A stretch of 64,000 nt of DNA. It comes from Neobacillus kokaensis (GTDB taxonomy: Bacteria > Bacillota > Bacilli > Bacillales > Cytobacillaceae). Position 1 is the stretch's first letter. Each line of letters begins with the position of its first letter. The notes under the pieces are model-generated. The model saw only the letters and a program-made list of their open reading frames with translations, did not search any database and was not told the DNA's origin. The stretch covers positions 82,307 through 146,306 of the forward strand of contig NZ_BNDS01000006.1 in assembly GCF_014656545.1 (NCBI RefSeq), in the 5' to 3' direction. This document shows positions 1-7,962 of the stretch, in pieces. The translations under genes and the position numbers were made by a program.

Positions 1-2595
1 GTCTTGTCCGTCAGCTGGAGTTGCAGGTGTTCCTTGGCCGCCCTGATCAGTCCCACTATCACCATCTTGTCCGCTGCCCGTATTATCATTACCGCTCTCA
101 TTATTGCTGTTACCATTATCGTTACCGGTGTTTCCCTTATTGTTACCATTGCCATTTTCGTTGTTATTACTATTTCCATTGCCATTATCTTGACCATTGC
201 CATTATCTTGACCATTTCCATTCTCATTTCCAGGTACTGTTGGAATTTCTGGTTTTGGAATTTCAACAGAAGTTGATACTGGGTCACTCTTCTTACTTCC
301 ACTTATGGCGACAACAGTAAAGTTGTATTTTGTTCCAGGTTCCGCAGGCAATGTTAATGTAGTATCCTTAACTGAATAATGTTTGGTACCATCTGAAACA
401 TCAAAAGTAACAGATTCATTTGTATTTTTGTACTTCCAAGATAACACAATGCTCTTGTTGGCCTCATCATATTTGCCGGCAAAGTTTGATGGGGCATCCA
501 ATTTGTAATACCGCTGTGACACGGTGGTAGGCGCATGCCCCTTAACGGCATATTCTATAGAGACTTGGCTGCTTGGTGTATATTCGCTTGCTAGTACCGG
601 CGGCATAGAGCCTCTTTCAATCCGGACCTTTTGCACACTGCTTGGCATCTCAAAGTCAGGTGTATCAATATCCTTTGAGACATATGCCATTAAATCTTTA
701 AAAATTAATTGGGCAATTCTTTGATTATCGCCTGCCGCTGTAATTGGAGTGCTGCGATCCTTATAACCAGTCCAAATAGAGGCAGTGTAGTTTGTGGTAT
801 ATCCGGTAAACCAGGCATCAGGTACGGCTTTGCTGTCCGGAATATCCCATTTGTTTATTTCTTCATCTGTATAGTTAGTGGTTCCAGTCTTACCGGCAAT
901 CGGCAGACCGGGAACTTTTGCTCTTACACCAGTTCCTGGATATTCTAGTACACTCTTTAACATATCTGTAGTCATAAAGGCAGTCGAATCTTTCATTGCT
1001 ACTTTTGGTTCTGGAGCCATACTAATAACAGTACCATCACGAAGTTTAATCTTATTGACGGCGTGCGGTTTATTGTAGATGCCATTATTCCCAAAAGCAC
1101 TGTAGGCACCAGCCATTTCAAGCGGAGAAACCCCGATTGTTTTGCCGCCAAATCCACCAATGGCATAGGATTCATAAATTTCTTTTAGAGGGATTCCAAT
1201 ACCAACAGCAAATTCTTTGGCTTTATCAAGGCCAACCTTCTGCAGCGCTTGGACAGCAGGGGTATTTCTTGATAATTGCAAGGCGGTTCGAATCGTCATA
1301 GGACCCTTATATGATTGGTCCCAGTTGCCAAATTTTTGACCTGTTGAATAAGTAATTGGTTTATCCTCAATCATTTGATAGGTGCCCCAATTTAAATATT
1401 CAATGGCTGGGGCGTAATCAAGCACTGGTTTAATTGTAGAACCAGGCTGTCGCTGTGTATCAATCGCATAATTAAAGCCGCGCTGAACCTTCTGGTTCCT
1501 TCCTCCGCCAATTGCCCGTATTTCCCCAGATTTAGTATCCAGCAGGGCAATACCGGCCTGGAACTCATCATCAGGATATGGCATTTCTTCTGAGTTCAGA
1601 ATTTCGTCAACATGTGTTTGAGCATCCTGATCTAAAGTGGTATAAATGGTTAATCCGTCTGTGAAAATATCAAAATCCGTATTTGCTTTTACCTCATCTA
1701 TAACGGCGTCAACAAACGAATCAAACGGCTTCGTATTAACTTTACGTTCCTCTGGCTTTAAAACCGTATCTTTAACGTGAACCTTTTTCGCGTCTTCCAT
1801 TTGTTTCTTCGAAATGAATCCATGCTGGTGCATCAGACTCAAAACAATATTCCGTCTTTTTTCAGCTAGATCTGGATGGGTGAACGGATTATAATTATTT
1901 GGGCTTTGCGGCATACCGGCAATTTGAGCGGCTTCCGCTAATGACAATTCCTTTAATGATTTTCCATAATAAATTTTAGCTGCGGTAGCGATACCATGGC
2001 TGTTTTCAGAGATGAACACTTTGTTCACATACATTTCAAAAATTTGATGTTTCGTATATTTTTGTTCAAGCTGATAGGATAGCCATGCTTCCTGCACTTT
2101 TCTCTTTAATGTTTTTTCATGTGTTAAGAATGAGTTTTTGACTACCTGCTGGGTAATCGTGCTGCCGCCCTCTGCGCCAAAACCGCGCTGGAAATTGGCT
2201 AATATTGCACCGCCAAGACGAATTGGATCGATGCCATGGTGCTTATAAAAACGATAGTCTTCGGTTGCTAATATGGCGTTTTCCACCGTCTGGGGTATAT
2301 CTTTATAACTAACGTATTCACGGTTGACTGCTCCAACTTCTGTTACAAGTTCTTCATTTTTATCTAATATTTTCGATGGAATTGGATCTTTTAATAATTT
2401 CGGATCAAGCGGAGGTGTATCCTTTACTAAATACGCGAAAGTGCCGACTCCGGCGATAATACAAACAATGCCCAAGATGACAAGGGACAGAAAGATTTTC
2501 TTAAATAGTCCTTTCTGTTTTTTTCTTGGTTTTTGCTTTCCTTTTTCCTGGAGTTTCTTTCGGCGCTCCTCTCTTGATTGGTATTGATCAGCCAT
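1..2595 (-). CDS. ponA: Penicillin-binding protein 1A (bifunctional class A PBP), 3' end cut by window edge
   Basis: Peptidoglycan glycosyltransferase/transpeptidase that polymerises and cross-links the wall outside the membrane. 865 codons are visible with no stop, so the C terminus is missing. Order: a basic cytoplasmic start rich in K/R/Q, one membrane anchor near residues 33-56, the glycosyltransferase domain with EDYRFYKHHG (catalytic Glu112) and GGSTITQQ, then the transpeptidase with the STIK box (Ser386, Lys389). After it come an Fn3-like segment and a long low-complexity tail of Asn/Gly/Asp/Gln (about 70 residues, encoded by roughly 1-240). The ATG at 2593-2595 follows recU after 37 bp, as in B. 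subtilis, so the two are likely co-transcribed. Confidence 0.95.
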   Translation of the reverse strand, partial: MADQYQSREERRKKLQEKGKQKPRKKQKGLFKKIFLSLVILGIVCIIAGVGTFAYLVKDTPPLDPKLLKDPIPSKILDKNEELVTEVGAVNREYVSYKDIPQTVENAILATEDYRFYKHHGIDPIRLGGAILANFQRGFGAEGGSTITQQVVKNSFLTHEKTLKRKVQEAWLSYQLEQKYTKHQIFEMYVNKVFISENSHGIATAAKIYYGKSLKELSLAEAAQIAGMPQSPNNYNPFTHPDLAEKRRNIVLSLMHQHGFISKKQMEDAKKVHVKDTVLKPEERKVNTKPFDSFVDAVIDEVKANTDFDIFTDGLTIYTTLDQDAQTHVDEILNSEEMPYPDDEFQAGIALLDTKSGEIRAIGGGRNQKVQRGFNYAIDTQRQPGSTIKPVLDYAPAIEYLNWGTYQMIEDKPITYSTGQKFGNWDQSYKGPMTIRTALQLSRNTPAVQALQKVGLDKAKEFAVGIGIPLKEIYESYAIGGFGGKTIGVSPLEMAGAYSAFGNNGIYNKPHAVNKIKLRDGTVISMAPEPKVAMKDSTAFMTTDMLKSVLEYPGTGVRAKVPGLPIAGKTGTTNYTDEEINKWDIPDSKAVPDAWFTGYTTNYTASIWTGYKDRSTPITAAGDNQRIAQLIFKDLMAYVSKDIDTPDFEMPSSVQKVRIERGSMPPVLASEYTPSSQVSIEYAVKGHAPTTVSQRYYKLDAPSNFAGKYDEANKSIVLSWKYKNTNESVTFDVSDGTKHYSVKDTTLTLPAEPGTKYNFTVVAISGSKKSDPVSTSVEIPKPEIPTVPGNENGNGQDNGNGQDNGNGNSNNNENGNGNNKGNTGNDNGNSNNESGNDNTGSGQDGDSGTDQGGQGTPATPADGQD

Positions 2596-2632
2596 TCTGT
2601 TTTCATTCCTTTCTAACCTTTGGAATAGGTTT

Positions 2633-3244
2633 TCAGCAAAGGTTTAGTGCATCTAATATTTTAATATAGTCTATTCTAGGTTGAAATCCAAGCGAAATGA
2701 GGTGGCCATTTTGCTCAATTTCCTGTTTTGTAATCGACTTTCTGCCTCCATTCATCATTCTTTCCCAAAATGCTAACAAATGTTTTGCTTCTAGGAAAAA
2801 TACTTCGTCAAATTTAGTAAACATGAGAATTACAAAGCAGATTCCTCCTTGAGCTATCACTTCTGTCATATGGGTAATTTGATGCTGGTGGAAATTCTTC
2901 AGAGGAAATGAAGTGGGGTTTTTTGTTTCCTTCGCTTCAAAATCAATATATTTTCCTTTGTATACCCCATTATAATCTGTTGTAGACGCAAGTTTAAAAT
3001 AAGCCTCTTTAATCACAGCCGCACTTCGTTTCGGATAATCCACCTGTACGATTTGGACAGGAGTTGGTTTTTTGTGAATGACGGCTATTTTTCGGTCCAG
3101 GTAAAATTGATTCGTCTCATTTAAATATTCTTCTAACGTCATTCCACGATTTCCATACGTTTCGATTTTTGGTTTAGTTACCGGCGCTTTCTTCGGAAGT
3201 TCTTTCCGTTCAAACTTTTTTCCATTTGGATACTTAATATCCAT
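2633..3244 (-). CDS. recU: Holliday junction resolvase RecU
   Basis: Homodimeric endonuclease that resolves four-way junctions in recombination and chromosome segregation. The 203-aa length matches the family. The N-terminal [10 protein letters not shown] motif (33-42) is present, and the catalytic core has Asp90, then Glu103 and Lys105 in the stretch IDFEAKET, the PD-(D/E)XK arrangement of RecU. It is the first gene of a recU-ponA operon, divergent from yppC. The gap to the next promoter-side gene is short, so the recU promoter must overlap the yppC 5' region. Confidence 0.95.
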   Translation of the reverse strand: MDIKYPNGKKFERKELPKKAPVTKPKIETYGNRGMTLEEYLNETNQFYLDRKIAVIHKKPTPVQIVQVDYPKRSAAVIKEAYFKLASTTDYNGVYKGKYIDFEAKETKNPTSFPLKNFHQHQITHMTEVIAQGGICFVILMFTKFDEVFFLEAKHLLAFWERMMNGGRKSITKQEIEQNGHLISLGFQPRIDYIKILDALNLC

Positions 3245-3433
3245 CTCTTACACCTCTTTAAGCCACACCTTATAATAAACAATTCTTTGCATTACAGCAC
3301 GTATAAAATAGAACGCCTGACAGAATCTAATAGTAATTGTAACGTTAATAAATGGGATTGGCATGAATCTTTTTACGTAGAAGCCGGGAAACTAATAATC
3401 TATGAAAAATATCATAAAGGAAGAAGACTGTCT

Positions 3434-4411
3434 ATGAATTATCTTACCATACAGGAACAACACCTCATTCGTCAAATTAAAGCTGAAACAACTAAAAAAA
3501 ATATCGATAATATATCCCGGACAAATGCCTATTTATCTTATTTTAAACAAAATCCGGATATAATTTGGACCTTTCTTGCTCATATGGTTTCACGCAATGG
3601 CGGGTGGAATATGTGTGATCTAGAGGGACCGGTTTTCTCTCAGCTTATACCGCCGCAAACAAGGAAGCAGCTTTTTTTAACATATGAACGTGCTAATTGG
3701 CTCATTTTTCATGATGTTTTTCCACAGCTCTTGGTCTACCAATATTCGACGAAATTACAGGAGCCTTTGTTTCATTTATTACCCTATTTTCATGTTTCTT
3801 CATTTATTCAAGTGGAATGGATACGATATTGGAAGGAAAAAGATCAAAATCGGTTAACAACCTCGTTAATAGTAAATGAGCAAAACGTTATTCAAACTCC
3901 TGTGATTGAGCATCCCAATTTTAAGAAGCGAGTATTTAGAACATGGTTGTTTAATTTTCAGGATTGGCTGCATTTCAGCTGCGTTCTGTTTCCAACCTGC
4001 GGAGGGGAAGTTTACGGTGCCTGCGCTAATGGTTTTCGTAAGCTGTCCAACCGGATAGATTTAGGAAAAAGACTGGCAAATATTTTAGTTCATCCGCGTC
4101 TGTTTCCCCATTTTTTAGAATTTGCCGATAAGACGGCCCATACAGGTTCAAGATATGATTATGAACAATATTTTAAAAAGAAGTCGGGCCGTAAAACGCC
4201 AATGCTTAGAACAAGCTTCCCGCTGATTGAACATAACCGCCATACATATGAGGATTGGAGCCTAAATCGTTTAATATCCCCTTTATGGCTTCATGGTCCT
4301 GTTCGTCATAAGCAGTCAATTCATCTGACAGATTGGTATTTCGAGAAATCGTACCAGCTGGACTTGCTGCTTTCTTTTCAACAAATACTTGATTTTCATA
4401 AAAGGCAATAA
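3434..4411 (+). CDS. yppC: YppC family protein (DUF2515)
   Basis: Conserved Bacillus protein of unknown function located opposite recU, as in B. subtilis. The frame is open from a TTG at 3287, but that start has no Shine-Dalgarno site and would leave only 42 bp to recU. The ATG at 3434 is preceded by AAAGGAAG at suitable distance and gives 325 aa, close to the known homologue, so I chose it. The protein is rich in aromatic residues and His, has no signal peptide and no clear membrane helix, and shows a cluster of conserved-looking motifs (MVSRNGGWNMCDLEG, FEKSYQLDLLL). The function cannot be stated. Confidence 0.8.
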   Translation: MNYLTIQEQHLIRQIKAETTKKNIDNISRTNAYLSYFKQNPDIIWTFLAHMVSRNGGWNMCDLEGPVFSQLIPPQTRKQLFLTYERANWLIFHDVFPQLLVYQYSTKLQEPLFHLLPYFHVSSFIQVEWIRYWKEKDQNRLTTSLIVNEQNVIQTPVIEHPNFKKRVFRTWLFNFQDWLHFSCVLFPTCGGEVYGACANGFRKLSNRIDLGKRLANILVHPRLFPHFLEFADKTAHTGSRYDYEQYFKKKSGRKTPMLRTSFPLIEHNRHTYEDWSLNRLISPLWLHGPVRHKQSIHLTDWYFEKSYQLDLLLSFQQILDFHKRQ

Positions 4412-4443
4412 AAGAAGCAAGGGAGACGTACCCTTGCTTTAAA
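4412..4443. terminator. Hairpin terminator between yppC and sspM
   Basis: Nine-base-pair stem AAGCAAGGG (4415-4423) with CCCTTGCTT (4431-4439), followed by T on one side and preceded by A-rich sequence, so it can serve both converging genes. Confidence 0.75.
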
Positions 4444-4451
4444 ACATTTGC

Positions 4452-4565
4452 TCACGTTGAAGGTCTATCAGGTCCTTCAAGCTTTTTATCACCATACCCT
4501 GCTTTTGTCTCTGGTTCTGCTTGCATAGGCTGTTTTTTATTTTGTTTATTCTTTTTGGACATCAT
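4452..4565 (-). CDS. sspM: Minor small acid-soluble spore protein SspM
   Basis: A 36/37-aa basic peptide beginning MMSKKNKQNK and ending DKKLEGPDRPST. The C-terminal DKKL-GP-RPST signature is that of SspM, a minor spore-core protein made in the forespore. The ribosome site GGAGGTG precedes two adjacent ATGs (4565 and 4562); the second has the more usual spacing. It converges on yppC and lies in the expected place of the ponA region. Its role in spores is not well defined in any species. Confidence 0.8.
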   Translation of the reverse strand: MMSKKNKQNKKQPMQAEPETKAGYGDKKLEGPDRPST

Positions 4566-4758
4566 AAACACCTCCGATTTTAGGATGTACTGTTTTCTAT
4601 CGTTTCATGCTATGACGGGAAGATGTCGAAAATCACATAATGTAATGGGGGATAAACACTTTCTTTGACGAATAGCTTCTAGTTTTGTCAAGCGGGAAGG
4701 AAGCGAGAATCTTAGCGAGAATATTTGTAATTAAGAAAACCATGAGGAGGTTAAGTAA

Positions 4759-5034
4759 ATGACTGATTCAATAACTGAAAAGGGTAAGGTTCTATCCATG
4801 CTGGCGGAAATTCATGACCAATTAGAAGCGTTAGAGTCGGTTCTAGAGGTTTCTTTCTCTAACCAACGAAACCAATTAAATAGGAACGTGCAGGAAAAAT
4901 TATCTGATACAGCTAATAAACTCTCCATCATGGAAAATAAAATTTCACAATTTAATCAACACTCTGATAGAGAAGAAGAAGTCGTTTTTTCCACTTCGGC
5001 TAAAGTTCAAAACTTGAATTGGGCATTTAAGTAA
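4759..5034 (+). CDS. Small conserved protein in the yppD position
   Basis: 91 aa with a good ribosome site (GAGGAGG, 8 nt before ATG). The sequence is heptad-like and hydrophilic (LAEIHDQLEALESVLEVSF, then KLSIMENKISQF), predicting a short coiled coil, and it has no cysteine and no membrane segment. Gene order (yppC - here - yppE - yppF - yppG) matches the place of yppD in B. subtilis, but I identify it by position only. Function unknown. Confidence 0.7.
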   Translation: MTDSITEKGKVLSMLAEIHDQLEALESVLEVSFSNQRNQLNRNVQEKLSDTANKLSIMENKISQFNQHSDREEEVVFSTSAKVQNLNWAFK

Positions 5035-5085
5035 TAGTATCCTTATAATAAAATTGGAAGCACCATGACTAGGGGATTAGGATAA

Positions 5086-5457
5086 ATGAATCGTACAATC
5101 AATGAACTAACTGAAAAACTGTTAGAATATAATGCCTTATTTTTAAAATATTATCAGCAGGCTCGGGAAACAGGAGAAAAAAAGGATTTCCATCATATTA
5201 TTAAACCATTTGTTGATGAAGTTGAGAGTGTTAAAAAAGAATGGAAATTATTGATGAAAAAGCGGCTGTCTAATTCGAGACATACACATATTTATGAGAA
5301 ACAGGTTGAGACCACGGCTGATCATATTTCTACGCTTGCAATCCAGTGCTTTTTCGCGGAATCAAGCAAAACAAGGTTTTTAAATTCGCAGCGGACAGTT
5401 GAATACGTTCTACGGGAAGTATTGAAAGAAATAAAAGACATGAAAAAAGATGCTTAG
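5086..5457 (+). CDS. yppE: YppE family protein (DUF1798)
   Basis: 123 aa, the same length as the B. subtilis protein, all-alpha in composition with many Lys/Glu. Family members form a compact helical bundle of unknown function. It is preceded by AGGGGATTAGGA and followed 0-10 bp later by a strong terminator that overlaps its stop codon. It lies 51 bp after the yppD-position gene and is likely in the same transcript. Confidence 0.8.
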   Translation: MNRTINELTEKLLEYNALFLKYYQQARETGEKKDFHHIIKPFVDEVESVKKEWKLLMKKRLSNSRHTHIYEKQVETTADHISTLAIQCFFAESSKTRFLNSQRTVEYVLREVLKEIKDMKKDA

Positions 5458-5470
5458 CAGCATCTTTTTT
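5443..5470. terminator. Bidirectional terminator yppE / yppF
   Basis: Stem GATGCT/AGCATC with a TAGC loop, flanked by A6 and T6 so that it works in both directions. The yppE stop codon lies in the loop. Confidence 0.8.
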
Positions 5471-5475
5471 CAATT

Positions 5476-5682
5476 TCAATTTTGGATGAGGGAGTTTTCA
5501 ATAGGCTCTTCAGGCAGTGCAGCCCCTTGATCTTCGAGTTCACGAACTAGTAGGCGATATTCTTTAATGCTAATTTCATTTTGGATATAGGTCTTTTTGG
5601 CAAAATCCATTAGTGCATTAACGTCATCTGTACGGAAATTTCGATTTAGACTAAATCTTTCTTTTAATTCGTGAATGTTCAT
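5476..5682 (-). CDS. yppF: YppF-like protein
   Basis: 68 aa, starting MNIHELKERFSLNRNF, with motif DDVNALMDFAKKTYIQNEIS and a helical RLLVRELE segment. Matches the small YppF family by sequence pattern and by position between yppE and yppG. The ATG follows AAGGAGGAG at 6-8 nt. It converges on yppE over the shared terminator. Function unknown. Confidence 0.75.
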   Translation of the reverse strand: MNIHELKERFSLNRNFRTDDVNALMDFAKKTYIQNEISIKEYRLLVRELEDQGAALPEEPIENSLIQN

Positions 5683-5779
5683 TTTTACTCCTCCTTCATC
5701 ATTTTTTCTATCGTAACATAAAATAAAGCGCTTTCTTAGTTTTTAAAAAATTTAAACTTCAGACAAAATCATACTAATT

Positions 5780-5809
5780 TTGACACGGGTAAATTATTTC
5801 TGTTAAAAT
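5780..5809 (+). promoter_or_regulatory. Sigma-A-type promoter for yppG
   Basis: TTGACA (5780-5785) and TAAAAT (5804-5809) separated by 18 nt, about 65 nt before the yppG start. Confidence 0.6.
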
Positions 5810-5872
5810 TCACCAATCATTTTTGTCCTTCATAAAGTGTAATAGTGATAAATGCGGAGGAGATGTTTGCCT

Positions 5873-6418
5873 ATGTTCGCTAAAAGGAGAGCATTCAATA
5901 ATCTTAATAAGGGGTACCAAGGGCAAATGACATACTATGGCCCAATTGGAGCGCAGCAAAATCTGCAGCCCTTTTACCGAAATCAACCATTTACATTTCA
6001 AGCACCGCTTCAAAATCAGGAATGGAATCCATACCAGCAGCAAGGTCCTTATTTTCCACAAGGGGCTCAGTCATTTGCGCAAAACTATCAGCCTGGATTG
6101 TTATCCCATCATATGCCAAACCAATACTTTTCACAAAAGGATTCACAATTTTTATTTCAAAATCCATTGCAGCCAAAGGATGATATGATGCCTAAGCCGT
6201 ATATGCCAATGAATAATTATCCCATTATGAACCCTTATCCGAAACAAAGCTTTATCCCAAAGCAGCCAAATGGAATGCAGTCGCTCATGAATTCCTTTAA
6301 ATCCCAAGATGGGTCTGTGGATTTTAATAAAATGATAAACACAGCTGGACAAATGATGAACGCTGTAACACAAGTTTCATCACTTGTGAAGGGCTTTGGT
6401 GGTATATTTAAAGCGTAA
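5873..6418 (+). CDS. yppG: YppG-like protein
   Basis: 181 aa, very rich in Gln, Asn, Pro and Phe in the first two thirds (for example NQPFTFQAP, YQQQGPYFPQ), ending in a more ordered segment MMNAVTQVSSLVKGFGGIF. This composition and the C-terminal block are typical of YppG, a protein of unknown function suspected to be spore- or surface-related. An upstream ATG at 5852 sits inside GCGGAGGAG, the ribosome site, so the ATG at 5873 (MFAKRRAF) is the likely start. Confidence 0.7.
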   Translation: MFAKRRAFNNLNKGYQGQMTYYGPIGAQQNLQPFYRNQPFTFQAPLQNQEWNPYQQQGPYFPQGAQSFAQNYQPGLLSHHMPNQYFSQKDSQFLFQNPLQPKDDMMPKPYMPMNNYPIMNPYPKQSFIPKQPNGMQSLMNSFKSQDGSVDFNKMINTAGQMMNAVTQVSSLVKGFGGIFKA

Positions 6419-6444
6419 AAAGACGGCGGATTGCCGTCTTTTCT
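6417..6444. terminator. Bidirectional terminator yppG / hsp20
   Basis: Stem AAGACGGC (6420-6427) / GCCGTCTT (6433-6440), loop GGATT, with A and T runs on the outer sides. Confidence 0.8.
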
Positions 6445-6920
6445 TAATCAATCTCAATAATTTTCCCTTTTTCACGGGGGACGCGAACCTGTAATAAACC
6501 ATCACGGTACGATGCCTTAATCATTTTTTCGTTGATTGCATGCGGCAGTGAAATGGTCCGCGACGATTGCTGGCTGACATATTTCCGTCGATAAATATGG
6601 TTATTCGTATCTTCAGCCGTTTCCAGCTCGTTATTTTCGACAGAAATTGTTAAGTAATTCCCAGTGATATTTAAATGGATTTGCTCTCTTTTTATACCAG
6701 GAAGTTCAGCAGTAATTATATATTCATTACCTGTTTCTACTGTATCCACATGAAAGCCTGCTTCAAATGGAAACGGAGTTTTGAAGAAATCGTCAATAGA
6801 TTGTAAAAATCCTCTAATCGGCTTTTCGTTAAAAAACTCATTCATGGCTTTTCTTAAGTCGCCAAATGGATCCATCGGCTTTTTGGAGTTATTCTTATCG
6901 CTTGGAAGATTAGAAGACAT
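6444..6920 (-). CDS. Small heat-shock protein, Hsp20/alpha-crystallin family
   Basis: ATP-independent holdase chaperone of 158 aa. The alpha-crystallin domain spans roughly residues 53-145, with ELPGIKREQIHLNI, an arginine-rich strand, and the closing motif SYRDGLLQVRVPRE. The C-terminal IXI-type motif is reduced to KIIEID. The start follows AGAGGGG at a normal distance. No CIRCE element was seen upstream. Close to YocM/Hsp18-type proteins of bacilli; which subgroup I cannot say. Confidence 0.9.
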   Translation of the reverse strand: MSSNLPSDKNNSKKPMDPFGDLRKAMNEFFNEKPIRGFLQSIDDFFKTPFPFEAGFHVDTVETGNEYIITAELPGIKREQIHLNITGNYLTISVENNELETAEDTNNHIYRRKYVSQQSSRTISLPHAINEKMIKASYRDGLLQVRVPREKGKIIEID

Positions 6921-7027
6921 CTAAATCCCCTCTCTTTCACAATTTTCACACGATATCATATGCATAACAAATTACCGATGTGCTGATATTCGTTTTAGCA
7001 CTATTGTGTAGCGTAGAATGCTCCTAA

Positions 7028-7064
7028 AAAGAAACACTGCGGCTCTTCCTGCTGCAGTGTTTTA
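7028..7064 (-). terminator. Terminator of the Crp/Fnr gene
   Basis: Stem AAACACTGC (7032-7040) / GCAGTGTTT (7054-7062). Read on the minus strand it is followed by TTTCTTTTT, and it overlaps the stop codon of the regulator. Confidence 0.7.
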
Positions 7065-7760
7065 AATCAAATGGATTTCTTCCATTAAGATTTCAATATC
7101 TAAAATCATATTACCGTCTTCATCAACCTCAATTAATTCATCTTTTTTCATTTTTGTAAGTGTTCGGCTGATCGTTTCTCTTGTAGTCCCGATCATATTA
7201 GCCAAATCTTTATTAGTAAATTCTGATTTTAAAAGGATGGTTCCATCTTCCTTTTTCTTACCATGATTTTTAGCAAGACGAATTAACAGTTTGACAATCT
7301 GTTCGTACGTATTATTGAGAATTTGTTCTTCCAAGCGGTTTTGTAAATCAACAATTTTTTCGCCTAATACCTTAAAAACCTTGATACAAAGCTCAGGGTT
7401 TTCAATCAGAACGTTTTCAAATTTAGAAATGGGAATCGCTATAAGTGTGGACTGCTCCAGAACTTCGGAATAAGCAGGGTAATCTCCTTTTCTAAAGAAA
7501 CCCACATGAGGAAACATGTCACCTTTTTTCATTATATTAACAATCTGTTCTTTCCCGCTGACGTCACTCTTATAAATTTTGATTTTACCATGATAAATAA
7601 AGTAGACATTTTCCAGAGGATCACCTTGAAGAAATACATGGCTGTTTTTTTTCCATTCCCTAACAATGGCGATATCTGTAATCTTTGTCAGCTCATAATC
7701 ATTTAAATCACGAAAAAGAGTAAACCCAGAAAGGACTTTTTTAATTTCCTCTATTTTCAT
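7062..7760 (-). CDS. Crp/Fnr family transcriptional regulator (copy 1)
   Basis: 232 aa: cyclic-nucleotide-binding-like sensor fold (about 10-125), dimer helix (FKVLGEKIVDLQNRLEE), then a winged helix with recognition segment TNKDLANMIGTTRETISRTL. There is no cysteine cluster of the Fnr [4Fe-4S] type, so any oxygen or NO sensing would use another means. It is strongly similar along its whole length to the second regulator at 19266-19958, including LLIRL, the ANMIGT-RET-SRT helix and the sensor motif EQIV. A single gene with its own terminator, divergent from mrfA. Targets cannot be read directly; see the TGTGA-N6-TCACA sites further on. Confidence 0.85.
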   Translation of the reverse strand: MKIEEIKKVLSGFTLFRDLNDYELTKITDIAIVREWKKNSHVFLQGDPLENVYFIYHGKIKIYKSDVSGKEQIVNIMKKGDMFPHVGFFRKGDYPAYSEVLEQSTLIAIPISKFENVLIENPELCIKVFKVLGEKIVDLQNRLEEQILNNTYEQIVKLLIRLAKNHGKKKEDGTILLKSEFTNKDLANMIGTTRETISRTLTKMKKDELIEVDEDGNMILDIEILMEEIHLI

Positions 7761-7962
7761 TCAATCACCTTCACAATAAATTCAATTACTTCTATTCTAA
7801 CAAATAATGATTTAATAGTTTACTTTTTGAACAAAAAACTTTGATGAAAATAACTTATTCAAATTCAGCAAAAAAACCTCAATGTTTTTTGACTTTGTAC
7901 TGTACTTTTTACTTTTAAAACGAACATTTATTCTCTAAAATAGAAGTATCGAGGTGAGGCGG

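Noticed and set aside
4..320. Ile/Thr-rich and Tyr/His-rich frames on the plus strand at the left edge
   Set aside because: They are the reverse of the Asn/Gly repeats encoding the PBP1A tail.
5991..6188. Open frames on both strands inside yppG
   Set aside because: They are overlaps of the Gln/Pro-rich yppG frame with no ribosome sites of their own.
7925..7941. Possible LexA box (CGAAC-N4-ATTCT) before mrfA
   Set aside because: Only the left half fits the Bacillus LexA consensus CGAAC-N4-GTTCG; the right half has two mismatches.
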